Below, one piece after another: positions 36,923 to 46,116 of a stretch of DNA of 64,000 nt. Origin of the DNA: Flaccisagitta enflata (lineage: Eukaryota > Chaetognatha > Sagittoidea > Aphragmophora); NCBI GenBank assembly GCA_965153355.1, contig OZ231128.1:9300001-9364000 (forward strand). The letters run 5' to 3'. Under the pieces are notes generated by a model. That model made no database searches. It was not told where the DNA came from and saw only the letters and a list, made by a program, of their open reading frames with translations. Within the stretch, counting starts at the first letter, position 1. Every line of letters starts with the position of its first letter. A program made the position numbers and the translations under genes.

Positions 36923-37208
36923 TTAAAGGTGATTCTGCAAGTGAAGGCATTCGTTACTTCCGGATGCGTAGCTCGTAGATAGTGCCGCGGCGGCTTTGTT
37001 GACTGTCGACGCGGCGGCTTTCGTTTTCGCCGCCGCAGCAGCCTTTGGTATTGTCAACGAAGCATCTTCCTTGACCGTAGACGCAGCCGTTGTGCCGGAC
37101 GCTGAAGCAGCTTTTGGGGGCCACATTTCCAAGTTGAACATTTCCGGCGGCACTCCAAAGTTTGAAGAGGCGCTCGAAAGTGTCTCACTTTCTGAACATT
37201 TCACGTCT
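36923..37208 (-). CDS. UNC13-like last exon, Ala/Ser/Lys-rich tail
   Basis: Acceptor GAATCCAG about 60 bp after a (CT)n tract. Phase 2 joins the previous exon (VFVSLR). It encodes DVKCSESETLSSASSNFGVP and an Ala/Lys-rich tail, with stop TAA at 36923. If the intron is retained, the protein ends instead at 37439 after YWVGKLGIE. Confidence 0.65.
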
Positions 37209-37265
37209 CTGGATTCAGAATTCGTTTTGCGGGGCAAATTGAAGAGGGATATATCAATTTTCAAT

Positions 37266-37332
<67 letters not shown>

Positions 37333-40300
37333 GAGTTGCAACAAACAATGTAACTCACTCAGAGTAAACTGCATAAAATATGGTCGGACAGACAGACGGA
37401 CAAACAGACAGGCAGACAGACAAGCATTCAGACCACCACTACTCAATCCCCAACTTTCCCACCCAGTACCTTAAAGAAACAAAGACCTGTCCAATGACAG
37501 GGTCGGCTCTGCCCATCACTTTCAATCCCGTTAAGACGCTCGAGTGACAGATTTGAATGACAATGGTCCCGGAAACGTTATCTCTGTCGTCGTCGCCAAC
37601 TTTCGATTCAAGATGGAAGCGGTCGTTGGCCGACGGTTGGACCACGTCTCCTTTCATTTGCTTCCTCTCCTCCGTCAAGTCGATGAAACCGTGAGCCGAT
37701 TCTTGGGAGACTTGGCTGGTGAGAGTTGGTGGATCGGAACTTGATTGTTCAGATTTCTCTGGTGATTCACTGGTAGGTGATGTGGAAAAAGGGTTACTGG
37801 AATCGGCGGTTGAGAAGGGATTTAAAGTTGAGAATCGCACGGAAATTGCTGTATCATCATCATCATCATCCTTATCATTTTTCCTTGTTTTAGAGTCGAT
37901 TTTTTTGAAAAATGACGCGTCGCTGTTTGATCTTGAAGAGAATGGATTAAGAGATAGGACAGACGCGGTGCTCGGCTTTCTTGATCTAGAGAATGGATTC
38001 AATGTATCGCTGGTACTGGGTTTCAATCTGTGAAATGGATTTGAACTCTCCATTCTGATTGATGATCCATCAACAGTGGCCAAGGATGTCAATGAGAATG
38101 AAAATAGCGCCCTGGTTCCTGCTGCCAGGTCAAACATGGCGTTTTGCGAGTTTTTCACAGGTTGGGATGTTACCGCCGGTTGCTTGAATTTCGATTCTGG
38201 CAGCAAGAATATCCTGACGTAAGGATTGCAAGCGCCGACTCCGAGTGCGGCGCCTCGACTCACTACCGGCAAGTTTTTCGCATTGAGAACCTCTACGAAT
38301 AATTTGCCATCTTTCAGGTTTTTGATCATCTGCGTGGAAATGGCGGGATTTTTGGGCTGGGAAGGTCGCTGGGATTTGTCACTGCATAAGTCCAGAAACA
38401 ATTCGATCAGTTGTGTGCTTGGTGAGCCTTTCATGAAGAGCACTTCTTTCTTCTTCATCTGGTCATCGTCGGGAAAAAATGAAAACCCAGCCAAGGAGTC
38501 TTCTATGCTGATCAACTTTTTGAAGATTTTCCAATGCTCCTCCTGATTGTTGAGTAGAGTGTTGTTGCTGGCTGCAGTAAGCTGAAGTAAAGTCTCATCT
38601 ATCACCAATGACGAAACTTTTTGGAAGATGAATTCTGTTGTTTGATTTTGAAATTTTTGCATCAGCCTGCCAAATGCGTCATCATCATTAGAGAAATCGT
38701 TGAGGATATATGGCTGAATCTCTTTCGTGATCAGCTTCTTCAACATGGCGTCAACTGAATTTGACACAGACGTCTTGATCAACAGTCCTGGTTTGGATGA
38801 TTCTGGTTCTTCGTCTTTTGACGATTTAACGCTGATGAGTTTCTGAATGTACTCTTCATATTTCAGGTCTCTGAACATTTTGTCAACATTTTTGGAGAGA
38901 TGAAAAAGGCTGTTGATGTACGACCAAGATGTCCCAATATCTGCCTTTTTGGAAGGCTCTTGGTTTTCCAAAACCACCCAATCTTCATCAACTTCTTCTT
39001 TAATGAGAGCGTAAAACTTCCCGCACAAACAAGATGTGTAAGACTGGATGAGGTTGCTCAATATGGTTTGCAGCTGTATGACTGCTTTGCCAGCTTCCTC
39101 CGTTTTGGGCATCTTCAAATCTGTCCAGAGACCGTGGATGAGCTTCTCATACAACATTTGGATGAAATCCGTCACTGAGGAACTGTGGTTTGTGAAACCC
39201 ACCTCATATTTAGGAACGCCATGGTCGAGATCTATGATCTTTTTGACAGTTTCTTCCGCTTCTCCTTGAGCGATATTCATGCAGGAAATGAACAAACTGC
39301 AGGGAAACCAACTCTTGCAAATGGCTTGTTTTTCTGGATCTTTTTCAGTGAAGGATGTCAACTTTTTGTACAAAGTCAAATGTTGAACTTTGAGGCGCCG
39401 GTAGTCTTCGTTGACAACGGTGAAATCATTCTCTTCCTCATTCAGCTCACTCAACTCCTCGGAAAAAATACGGGATAATTCCTCAAATACACACTCGAAA
39501 ATGAATCGCTCCACGTCAATATTGACGCTCTTGAAACAATCCAGAATGTAATCATCTTTGACGCTGTTGCAAAACAGTTGAGCCTCGTCCACCAGCTCGA
39601 TCAAAGTGGGAAATGTGTGCGCTATGATGCCATTGGTTTTTTCTTCGCGCCATCTGCTTACTCTCTTAGCCAGACACTCTGATACACGTTTCGTCACCTC
39701 CGTCATTTTATCGTTTTCATTTGAATCTGCCATGGAACCATGAGGTTGTCCACTGCTTGATACAGTGTCAGCTGGGAGTGCTGCAGTTATCGCAGATGAA
39801 GCTGTTGTCGATACAGATGCTTCTTCTCCTTCCTTACCATTAACGCTGGTTTTTCCGTTACTCAGGTGGTCACTTTGACAAAAGATTCTGACCAAGAAGT
39901 CGAGGAACATCTTGAGAGGCGATTGAAAGGGGAAGCAAGTAGAGATTGTTTCGCAGACTTTGTCCACTACTTGAGCCACTTTCCCGCGGAATACGACGAT
40001 GAAGGAAGGGCTCACGTTGCCAATAACTTCCAATGGGATCTCGTACAAGTAGTTGAATATGTTCAAGGTCGTTTTACCACGAATGAAATCCAAGTTGGTG
40101 TAACTGTGGCAAAAACACAAATGAGGAAAAGGTGCGTTAGAAATTATGTTTTGTTGAGCCAACGATCTGAGATTTACAAATTGTGTTTAGTTAGGTTGGA
40201 TGTGCGCAAAAGTGGGTGGAAACGATAGCAATGTCACTGCAAAATGCGGTTTATTTACAAAGAAAATAAAGGACTTTCATGAAATTCCTCTGAATGATGA

Positions 40301-41881
40301 CGCAAATGCTGGTAGAAAAACAAATGGGGATTTCTTGAATTATGAGGGTTGTGAAAAGGTAAAATAAGGGTAAGCAAGGGAAATAAGGAGGGAGATGCCC
40401 TACGAGGCATGACTACTGCATCAGTTGTGTGCATGCAAGAGAAGGAGTATGTACAGCAGCGCTAGAATTATGTAAGTAAAAAAATCTGTCACTGCTTTCC
40501 CTTGCTATTCTTGGCCACTCGAATTATCTGAATGTTTGTTTCAATCAAGGAAGCACTGCAACTTATTAGCATTGGTTGAAAACAAGGCCGGATACACGGC
40601 TTCCCCAGTTGCGTGCGGGTGGGCAGGGGCCGTATTTGATGTCACTTGATCACTTGAGCAGGAGCAGTGAGACCAAAGATCACTGAATCCCCAAAAAAAG
40701 TAAAGTGTGACGGACGGACCGACGGACAGACCAACGGGCCGACAAAGCGGGGTGTAGAGTAGCGTAGCACGCGACTAAAAAAAACACATCAAAACTCAGC
40801 TAAAGGCAACTCATCATATTTTCTTTGTTGCCATAGTTACCGATGAGCGACAAATTCGTCCGCGTAGACTGTCCAAGCGATGAGCTTTTGAGCCTCTTTG
40901 GTCAATCCAAGAGAAACTCCGTAAATTTCCTCCATGGCCTCGACTTCCTGCTTGTCAGCCGCCGCCGCCGTTGACTCTTCCGTGACAAGGAACTGGACGA
41001 TCATTTGGCAGAAGGCTTTGAAGTCGGCGTATTCCGATCGCGAAACTGTCAATCGATTTGATGACAAACAGCTTGACTTGGATTTGGGGCCTTTGATGGA
41101 TTGCTTCTTTGTGCAGACTTTTATTGAGAGAATCCCTCGGTTGCCTTTCTTCTCGACTTTGCCTGTTACGGAAATGCCAAAAAAAAAAAAAAAAAAAATG
41201 GAACGTAACATGCAGATCAGTTCACCACATTTTCCTTAGAAATATTCGTTATTTCAACATGTAGTGGTAAGCCCATTTCAATTGCAAAATGAAATCAAAT
41301 TCTAAATCGTTAAACTAAAGAAGAGCGGTTAAGTTTTAACTGAATTCAAGCATTGATCAATTCGGATTCATTGTTGATTCATTGACTTACCTTTATCTTT
41401 ACTCAGCTCCAAATTTCCTTCGAAAGTGTTATCCTTCAACTGTCGCATGTGTAAGAATGCGCTGCCATAGACTTCCTCATCTTGAGTGAGCGGATTGAGC
41501 GGATTTGCTACATTTCCGCCATTAACGACCTCGAAAACCACTTTAACATCGCCGATTTCCGTGGAATTGCTGATGTATGTGAAAGATTCGTCCCAGATGA
41601 TGGGATCGGCGAATTCCTTCTTTGCCGTGCCGTGGGCTTGAAATCGCGTTGAACGCCCGTGTTCATGACGTTTTCGAAATAAACGCGACAATACGGCATG
41701 TTTTTGCCGAGACCTTTTTAGAGTAAATTTTCAAAGAAAAAAAAAAAGATAGATAAAAGGAGTGGAAGAAAAGGATATGAGGCTGGTCACATAATAATGG
41801 GAAGGTGCACTGATGCAGAAACCACCTTCAAAAGCTTAACATTTTGTTTGCATTTGAAAAAAACAGAAACAGAAACAAAAC

Positions 41882-41934
<53 letters not shown>

Positions 41935-42050
41935 AAAAAAAATACCAAATTTCGTTTTCTTTTTGAGGCCGGATGCTGTTTTGACGTCAACGTGGATGCT
42001 GACGACGTCCTGACCCGAATCGACGACCAGCTGTTTGAAGATCTCGTCGC
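36923..42050 (-). CDS. UNC13/Munc13-4-like protein (C2-MUN-C2), five exons, N-terminus missing
   Basis: Vesicle-priming type protein. Exons, in order of transcription: 42050-41946, 41713-41391, 41162-40841, 40103-37470, 37208-36923; about 1220 residues. The first C2 core is SIHVDVKTASGL joined to GLGKNMPYCRVYFEN and IIWDESFTYI. The MUN-like region is in the big exon: WFPCSLFISCMNIAQGEAEE, then a Val-Pro and NHSSSVTDF, aligning with the W-x2-P...HSSSAVD signature of UNC13D and BAIAP3. The second C2 begins DGKLFVEVLNAKNLPVVSRG and closes IVIQICHSSVLTGLKVMGRA then GQVFVSL. Between these lies a loop of about 165 residues with five NPF motifs. All junction phases agree except for a one-base frameshift inside exon 41713-41391. 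The family is known to act in calcium-regulated exocytosis with SNARE proteins; the specific subfamily is inferred. Confidence 0.75.
37268..37335. repeat. (GA)n microsatellite (CT on the transcribed strand)
   Basis: On the minus strand this is a (CT)n run upstream of the last exon's acceptor, where a polypyrimidine tract is needed. Confidence 0.95.
37470..40103 (-). CDS. UNC13-like large exon: MUN region and second C2 with NPF loop
   Basis: A 2634-nt exon with acceptor TTTGCCACAG and donor TTTAAG|GTACTG. From the N-terminal side: hydrophobic start YTNLDFIRGKTTLNIFNYLY, a Ser/Thr-rich stretch (about 90-130), an alpha-helical MUN-like region (about 130-590), then C2 (from about 596). The C2 loop carries NPFHR, NPFSR, NPFSS, NPFST and NPFST, and a (D)6 stretch. 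The frame is open throughout. Confidence 0.8.
40581..40782 (+). repeat. Hairpin-ended element, family 1, in the UNC13-like intron
   Basis: AACAAGGCCGGATACACGGC through a (GGAC)n core to AGTAGCG-TAGCA-CGCGACT (one stem mismatch) and an A run. Confidence 0.8.
40841..41162 (-). CDS. UNC13-like exon
   Basis: Acceptor TTTCCGTAACAG, donor CATCG|GTAACT. It encodes KVEKKGNRGILSIKVCTKKQ and EYADFKAFCQMIVQFLVTEE, then LTKEAQKLIAWTVYADEFVA, which leads directly into the next exon in phase. Confidence 0.75.
41391..41713 (-). CDS. UNC13-like exon with apparent frameshift (first C2 domain)
   Basis: The start reads GLGKNMPYCRVYFENVMNTG in the frame set by the previous exon. From about 41665 the protein continues in another frame (GTAKKEFADPIIWDESFTYI, then VKVVFEVVNGGNVANPLNPL), which is the frame the next exon requires. 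One base appears to be missing near TTTCAAGCCC (about 41640-41650). This could be an assembly error or a real disabling change. Confidence 0.7.
41885..41938. repeat. (GAAAAC)n hexanucleotide tract
   Basis: About nine units in the intron immediately after the 42050-41946 exon's donor. Confidence 0.9.
41946..42050 (-). CDS. UNC13-like exon (first visible), start of C2
   Basis: Acceptor TTTTTCTCATAG, donor TTTG|GTATTT. It encodes DEIFKQLVVDSGQDVVSIHV then DVKTASGLKKKTKFG; it enters with two bases and leaves with one, matching the next exon. Confidence 0.7.
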
Positions 42051-42424
42051 CTATGAGAAAAAACTTAGCCTCTTGTTGTAATAATTCAGTCCCCTTGATT
42101 GAAGGAAAGGACCAAAACTCGGGACTTGGACTACATCTAGTTCAGCTTTTTTAGTTACATTTGTCTTTTAGGACAAAGGGCTTGTGACTGTCCAGAAAAC
42201 TTCATTACCCACATAAGTTGGGTCTAATTGCTCAAATTTGGTTCTGTGTAAATGGAACGAAATGAAATACTTGTATTTAACTGGTTATCTACTCTACGCG
42301 AGTACAATCGATCTCAGATATTTCCTGCATGGGTCACAAATAAACAAAAAAATCCAACGAAGAGTAGTTATAACATACTGGATATAAGAAGGAGAAGTAG
42401 AATTACGGCATATTTAGAAAACTA

Positions 42425-42590
42425 AAAGGAAATCCACTTTTGTTGTTGGAAGTTTGTAAAAGCTGTGAACCAGGTCAGAAGCAGTTTGGTTCAGATTGTT
42501 AACTACAACAGTGAGAGGCGGTATCAGGTTTTCTCTCTTGTAAAGACAATTCCTTCCCATCATCCAGCTTTTAACAGCCTGCAGGTCGAC
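42425..42590 (-). CDS. Possible further upstream exon, weakly supported
   Basis: On the minus strand, between a TTTCAAG acceptor-like and an AAA|GTGGAT donor-like site, the frame reads VDLQAVKSWMMGRNCLYKRE then NLIPPLTVVVNNLNQTASDL. The composition is protein-like and TVVVNNLNQ recalls a MUN segment. The donor phase does not fit the next exon at 42050, and a MUN segment is not expected before the first C2. It may belong to a different gene or be chance. Confidence 0.25.
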
Positions 42591-42599
42591 TTGAAATAT

Positions 42600-43150
42600 T
42601 TGCAAATGTAGGAAGGGCACGGGGACTCCGATATTGTCAAAGATGGCTTATGATTTACAGAGGTAAATGATTATGAAGTAAGATTTTGGTTAAACTTTTT
42701 TACTTTTTCAGAAATCTTTATTTAACAGTTTAATTACTACAAAATGTTGCTCAATTCATAAGTAATATAAACAATACATTGTCCGCAACAAACTAAAACA
42801 GTTATAAAAGGTGCAACGCAACTTCGTCCAATTCATGAGTGGTTAGTCTTCTAGAAGAACATAGAACCCCATTGACAAATGGGAAGAAAGATACTTTAAG
42901 TTAGAAATAATACCATTAGACCAATCAACCGATTTACCAAGATGCCAATCGCGTTTGTGTGACAAAAAATTAGTCGTTAAAGCGTAAGATGGTACCAGAT
43001 ACCATGCAGATCAAAAAAGAACCTTCATGTCGAGCCAATCTGGTATTGCTATTGTTGTTTATTTAGAATTGGTATTAGTTCGAGTATAAACATTGCCCAT
43101 TTCAGTTCCACAATACCCATGCAAAACTGCGTTTTAGCAAAATAGTGCTT
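42600..43150. other. No feature seen
   Basis: AT-rich, nothing supported. Confidence 0.4.
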
Positions 43151-43320
43151 CTCTTTACAGGGCTCTAGCTTCTAAACCGTTTGAGATAGAGACCTGGGAT
43201 GGGTCTTGATGGGAAGACTTTTTGAAAATTTTTGAAAATATCTTTGTCAAAATAGTTATAAATGTTTATTGTATCCGTTTTAATAATTTATATGTAGGTG
43301 CGCCTTTTTCTTTAACCAAT
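43150..43320 (+). repeat. Dispersed repeat, CTAGCTTCTAAACCGTTTGA type, copy 1
   Basis: GGCTCTAGCTTCTAAACCGT, TTGAGATAGAGACCTGGGAT, then AAAATTTTTGAAAATAT and GTAGGTGCGCCTTTTTC. A related copy in the same orientation is at 56135-56310. Confidence 0.55.
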
Positions 43321-43339
43321 GTATGTGGCGATGAGAACG

Positions 43340-43560
43340 TGAGAGAGGCTGAGATTTGGGCCCTAACTGGGATTCATGAACCGAGGTGAATGCTTGAGTT
43401 TGGGTCTCTGGGTTGGGATTTGGGCCTTGAGGCTTGGCTTAAGGCCTGAAGCAGAAATGTGGGTCTCAAGGCAGAGATTTTGGACTGGGATTTGAGCTGG
43501 GGGAGGGCGTGGAGACGGACAGATCGATGGATATAGGAGGACAAAGGGGGAGAAGAAGAA
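43340..43560. repeat. GGGATTTGGGCCTTGAGGC-type degenerate repeats
   Basis: About 20-bp units of TTTGGGCCT/GGCCTGAAGC words. The composition resembles the interior of the inverted-arm elements, but no arms were found. Confidence 0.4.
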
Positions 43561-43769
43561 ATTTACCCATATGTGAAAGCATAGATCATCAACCACATCA
43601 GGACTACTGCACTACCCAATAAGTTATCCAAGGATTGCACATGCAGTGGTGCCCTATGCTTGTAGTTTCCAGACGATTGGGGCATATTCTAGGTCTCAGG
43701 ACTCAGTTGACTGATTGAGGTCATTAAAGTCGGATTTGAGGTCTGGAGGGCAGATTTTAGGCCTTAAGA

Positions 43770-44010
43770 ACAGAAGTACCTAAAGTACCTTAAGATACTT
43801 TAAAGTACCCTGGAGTACCCTAAGGAATCCTAAAGTACCCCAAAATACCCTGAAATACCTTAAAGTACCCTTAATCACCTAAAGTACCCTAGAGTACCCC
43901 ATGTTACCTTGAAATATCCTAAAGTTACCCTAGTGTACCCTTAAGTACCTTATGTACCTAGAGTACCCTTACGTACCCTTAAGTACCCTAAAGTACCTTA
44001 AATTACCCTA
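43770..44010. repeat. (TAAAGTACCC)n 10-bp minisatellite
   Basis: About 24 degenerate copies of CCTAAAGTAC/CCTTAAGTAC. Confidence 0.85.
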
Positions 44011-44037
44011 AAAAGTCAAAATCTTACAAATGTTACA

Positions 44038-44096
44038 GATGGACGCAGGGACGCACGGATCGACACAAGTTCTAGAGTTGCGTGGATGCAACTAAA
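44038..44096 (+). repeat. Short hairpin-ended element with changed stem
   Basis: GATGGACGCAGGGACGCACG, then TTCTAGAG and the hairpin AGTTGC-GTGGAT-GCAACT with AAAAA. Both arms carry the matching change relative to AGTCGC/GCGACT. Confidence 0.7.
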
Positions 44097-44212
44097 AATG
44101 ACACAGCATAGCGACATATTCTTGGGAGTTGTTTCCATGTAGCATTACACCTTACTCTGGGGTATTATTCACATGTCCCCAAACATGGAGTTAAAAATTC
44201 TGTTGGGATCTT

Positions 44213-44590
44213 TTTAGATGCGTCCTTGCATCACTATAAGAGGCTGCATCCATCTGTAGGTCCGTCCCCCATTCTCTCTATATCAGTCCACGCACTCCCC
44301 CACACTCAGAAACCACCCCTGGCCATTATTAGATGCGTCCTGCATCTCTGTAAGAGGGTGTGTCTGTTCGTAGGTCCATCCCCCATTCTCTCAAAATCAG
44401 TCAATGCACCCCTACACACTCAGAAACTACCCCTGGCCATTATCAGATGTGTCCTCGCATCTCTATGAGAGGGTGTGTCCGTCTGTAGGTCCATCCCCCA
44501 TTCTCTCAAAATCCGTCAAACACACTCCCACACACTCAGAAACCACCCCTGGCCATTATTAGATGTGTCCACGCATCTCTTGAGCAGCTA
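44213..44590 (-). repeat. Tandem array (about 117 bp, three copies) of hairpin-ended elements, stem AGATGC/GCATCT
   Basis: Each unit on the plus strand has AGATGCGTCCTGCATCTCTG, AAGAGGGTGTGTC, TAGGTCCATCCCCCATTCTC, CACTCAGAAACCACCCCTGG and CCATTATTAGATG. On the minus strand each reads TAGAGATGC-loop-GCATCTAAT, the same 3' design as families 1 and 2. Confidence 0.75.
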
Positions 44591-45050
44591 TCCTAATTTC
44601 CAGTATTTGTTTTTTGTTTTAGTTTTTGGCCCCATCCCTCCAACCTCCACATTTTGACTTTTCTTTTATTAGATTAGATGAAAATTCTTCTTTATCTGCA
44701 TTATATTCCATGATAATATTTTCTAGATTTTTTTTGTGTATATGTTCATTATAGAATATGAATCAGTCAGTATTTTATGCATTAATTAAAAGGCCTTACA
44801 TGAAGCATTCATTTTTATAAATAAAAGGAGTGCTGCCATTTCTTAAAAACGTTTATGGTGATGAAAGGTTGTCTAATATAAAAATGCTGATGAGTGGAAG
44901 AATCTACGGTTTGTCTATCAAACTTGTTTCAAGGAAAATACTGAAAATACTGTAAATTTGCACATTTTTTATCATATATCTTCTTGATAGATTTTTACTT
45001 TTTAGGGAAAGAATAAAAGTTCATTTTGCTGTTATAGTGCTATTTCCAAT
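44591..45050. other. No feature seen
   Basis: AT-rich, nothing supported. Confidence 0.4.
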
Positions 45051-45059
45051 CGCGTACTA

Positions 45060-45235
45060 TGCCTCACTGCTCTTGCCCAAATGCTCTTGTGACCTCATAA
45101 GAGGTATAGAGGGAGGTGTAAAACATGGTTGGGCCTTAAAAATTGCTGTAACACCGAAACTCGGCCATCAAAGAGTCATATACGGCCCCTGCCCACCTGC
45201 ACGTGACTGGGGTAGCTGTGTATCCGGCCTTGTTC
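45060..45235 (-). repeat. Family-1 element lacking the hairpin end
   Basis: CACTGCTCTTGCCCAAATGC, GTCATATACGGCCCCTGCCC, ACCTGCACGTGACTGGGGTA, TGTGTATCCGGCCTTGTTC. This is the 5' half of a reverse copy; the GACC core and terminal stem are gone. Confidence 0.6.
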
Positions 45236-45562
45236 TACGTAGTGTATAATCATGAAAAGTGATCTTTAATTTTTGTTCAAGTAGATAGTACAACATCTCA
45301 AACAAATGGGAATTCATTGTCTTTATGTAAATCTGTAGCGAAAGATTCTCTAAAGATTTTAATTAAGATTGGTGAAATTTTTGGATTTTTTTTCAATTTT
45401 CTCAACAGAATTTTTGGCGTTAATGTAAGGTGACACATATCTACATGTGAATAATACCCCAGAGTAAGGCGTAATGCTGTTATAGTTTTCCTACCTATTA
45501 CAGCTTAGTATCAGTGGACAAAAAATTATCAAGGGGAAGAAGAACCTTCAAAAAAAAAAAAA
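45236..45562. other. 3' flank of the XK-related/kelch gene, no feature seen
   Basis: An AATAATACCCCAGAGTAAGG phrase at 45450 also occurs inverted near 44150. No clear polyadenylation signal was identified. Confidence 0.35.
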
Positions 45563-46116
45563 TCATTCAACATCAAAAACGACCATATTTTTAACATTTG
45601 ATGGTCCTCCCAGACAAACAATTGAGGGCGCTTTCCTCGATTTTGTCGCAACTGCGCGATGATAACCCATTTCAACTGGCAATTTCAAATGATCTTGCCG
45701 CTCCCAAGTGAAGTTGCTCATGTTGAAGATCCATACTTCTCGCGATGCGCCCAACCCGCTGATGAGGAGAAACCGCTCCCAGGCAAACAGCGAAAGGGAA
45801 TGACTGCTAGCCTTTGGACCACCGGTTGAGATCAAAGTCCAGGTCATGGACTCCATGTCCAACATGTAGGTGTCATTCAAGTTAGACCCGCCGTGGATCA
45901 TCACTCGATGAGCGATAGTTGCGGCCGCATATACATTTCGAGGACTGGGACTGGCACCGCGCGTTTGGGGTTTGGACCATGTGTTGGTGGCAAGATCCAA
46001 GCAACAAAGGAGATTGTCCATGTTGCCCTCGCGTCGATCTCCGATGAGATCTCCATCCGAGGCAGGCCCATCGCCGGCGAAGAAGAACAGTTTTTCCTCT
46101 CGATGATGACTCCAGC
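45563..46116 (-). CDS. Kelch repeats 3-6, last exon
   Basis: Acceptor CTGTACAAG, phase 1. It encodes EEKLFFFAGDGPAS, NLLCCLDLATNTW, RVMIHGGSNLNDTYMLDMES, ERFLLISGLGASREVWIFNM and SIVCLGGPSNVKNMVVFDVE, and the stop at 45563. The Gly-Gly and Trp positions of kelch blades are clear. Confidence 0.85.

Noticed and set aside
42425-42590. Calling the VDLQAVKSW segment a confirmed UNC13-like exon
   Set aside because: Its donor phase does not fit the next exon and its domain position would be wrong, so it is listed only as a weak possibility.
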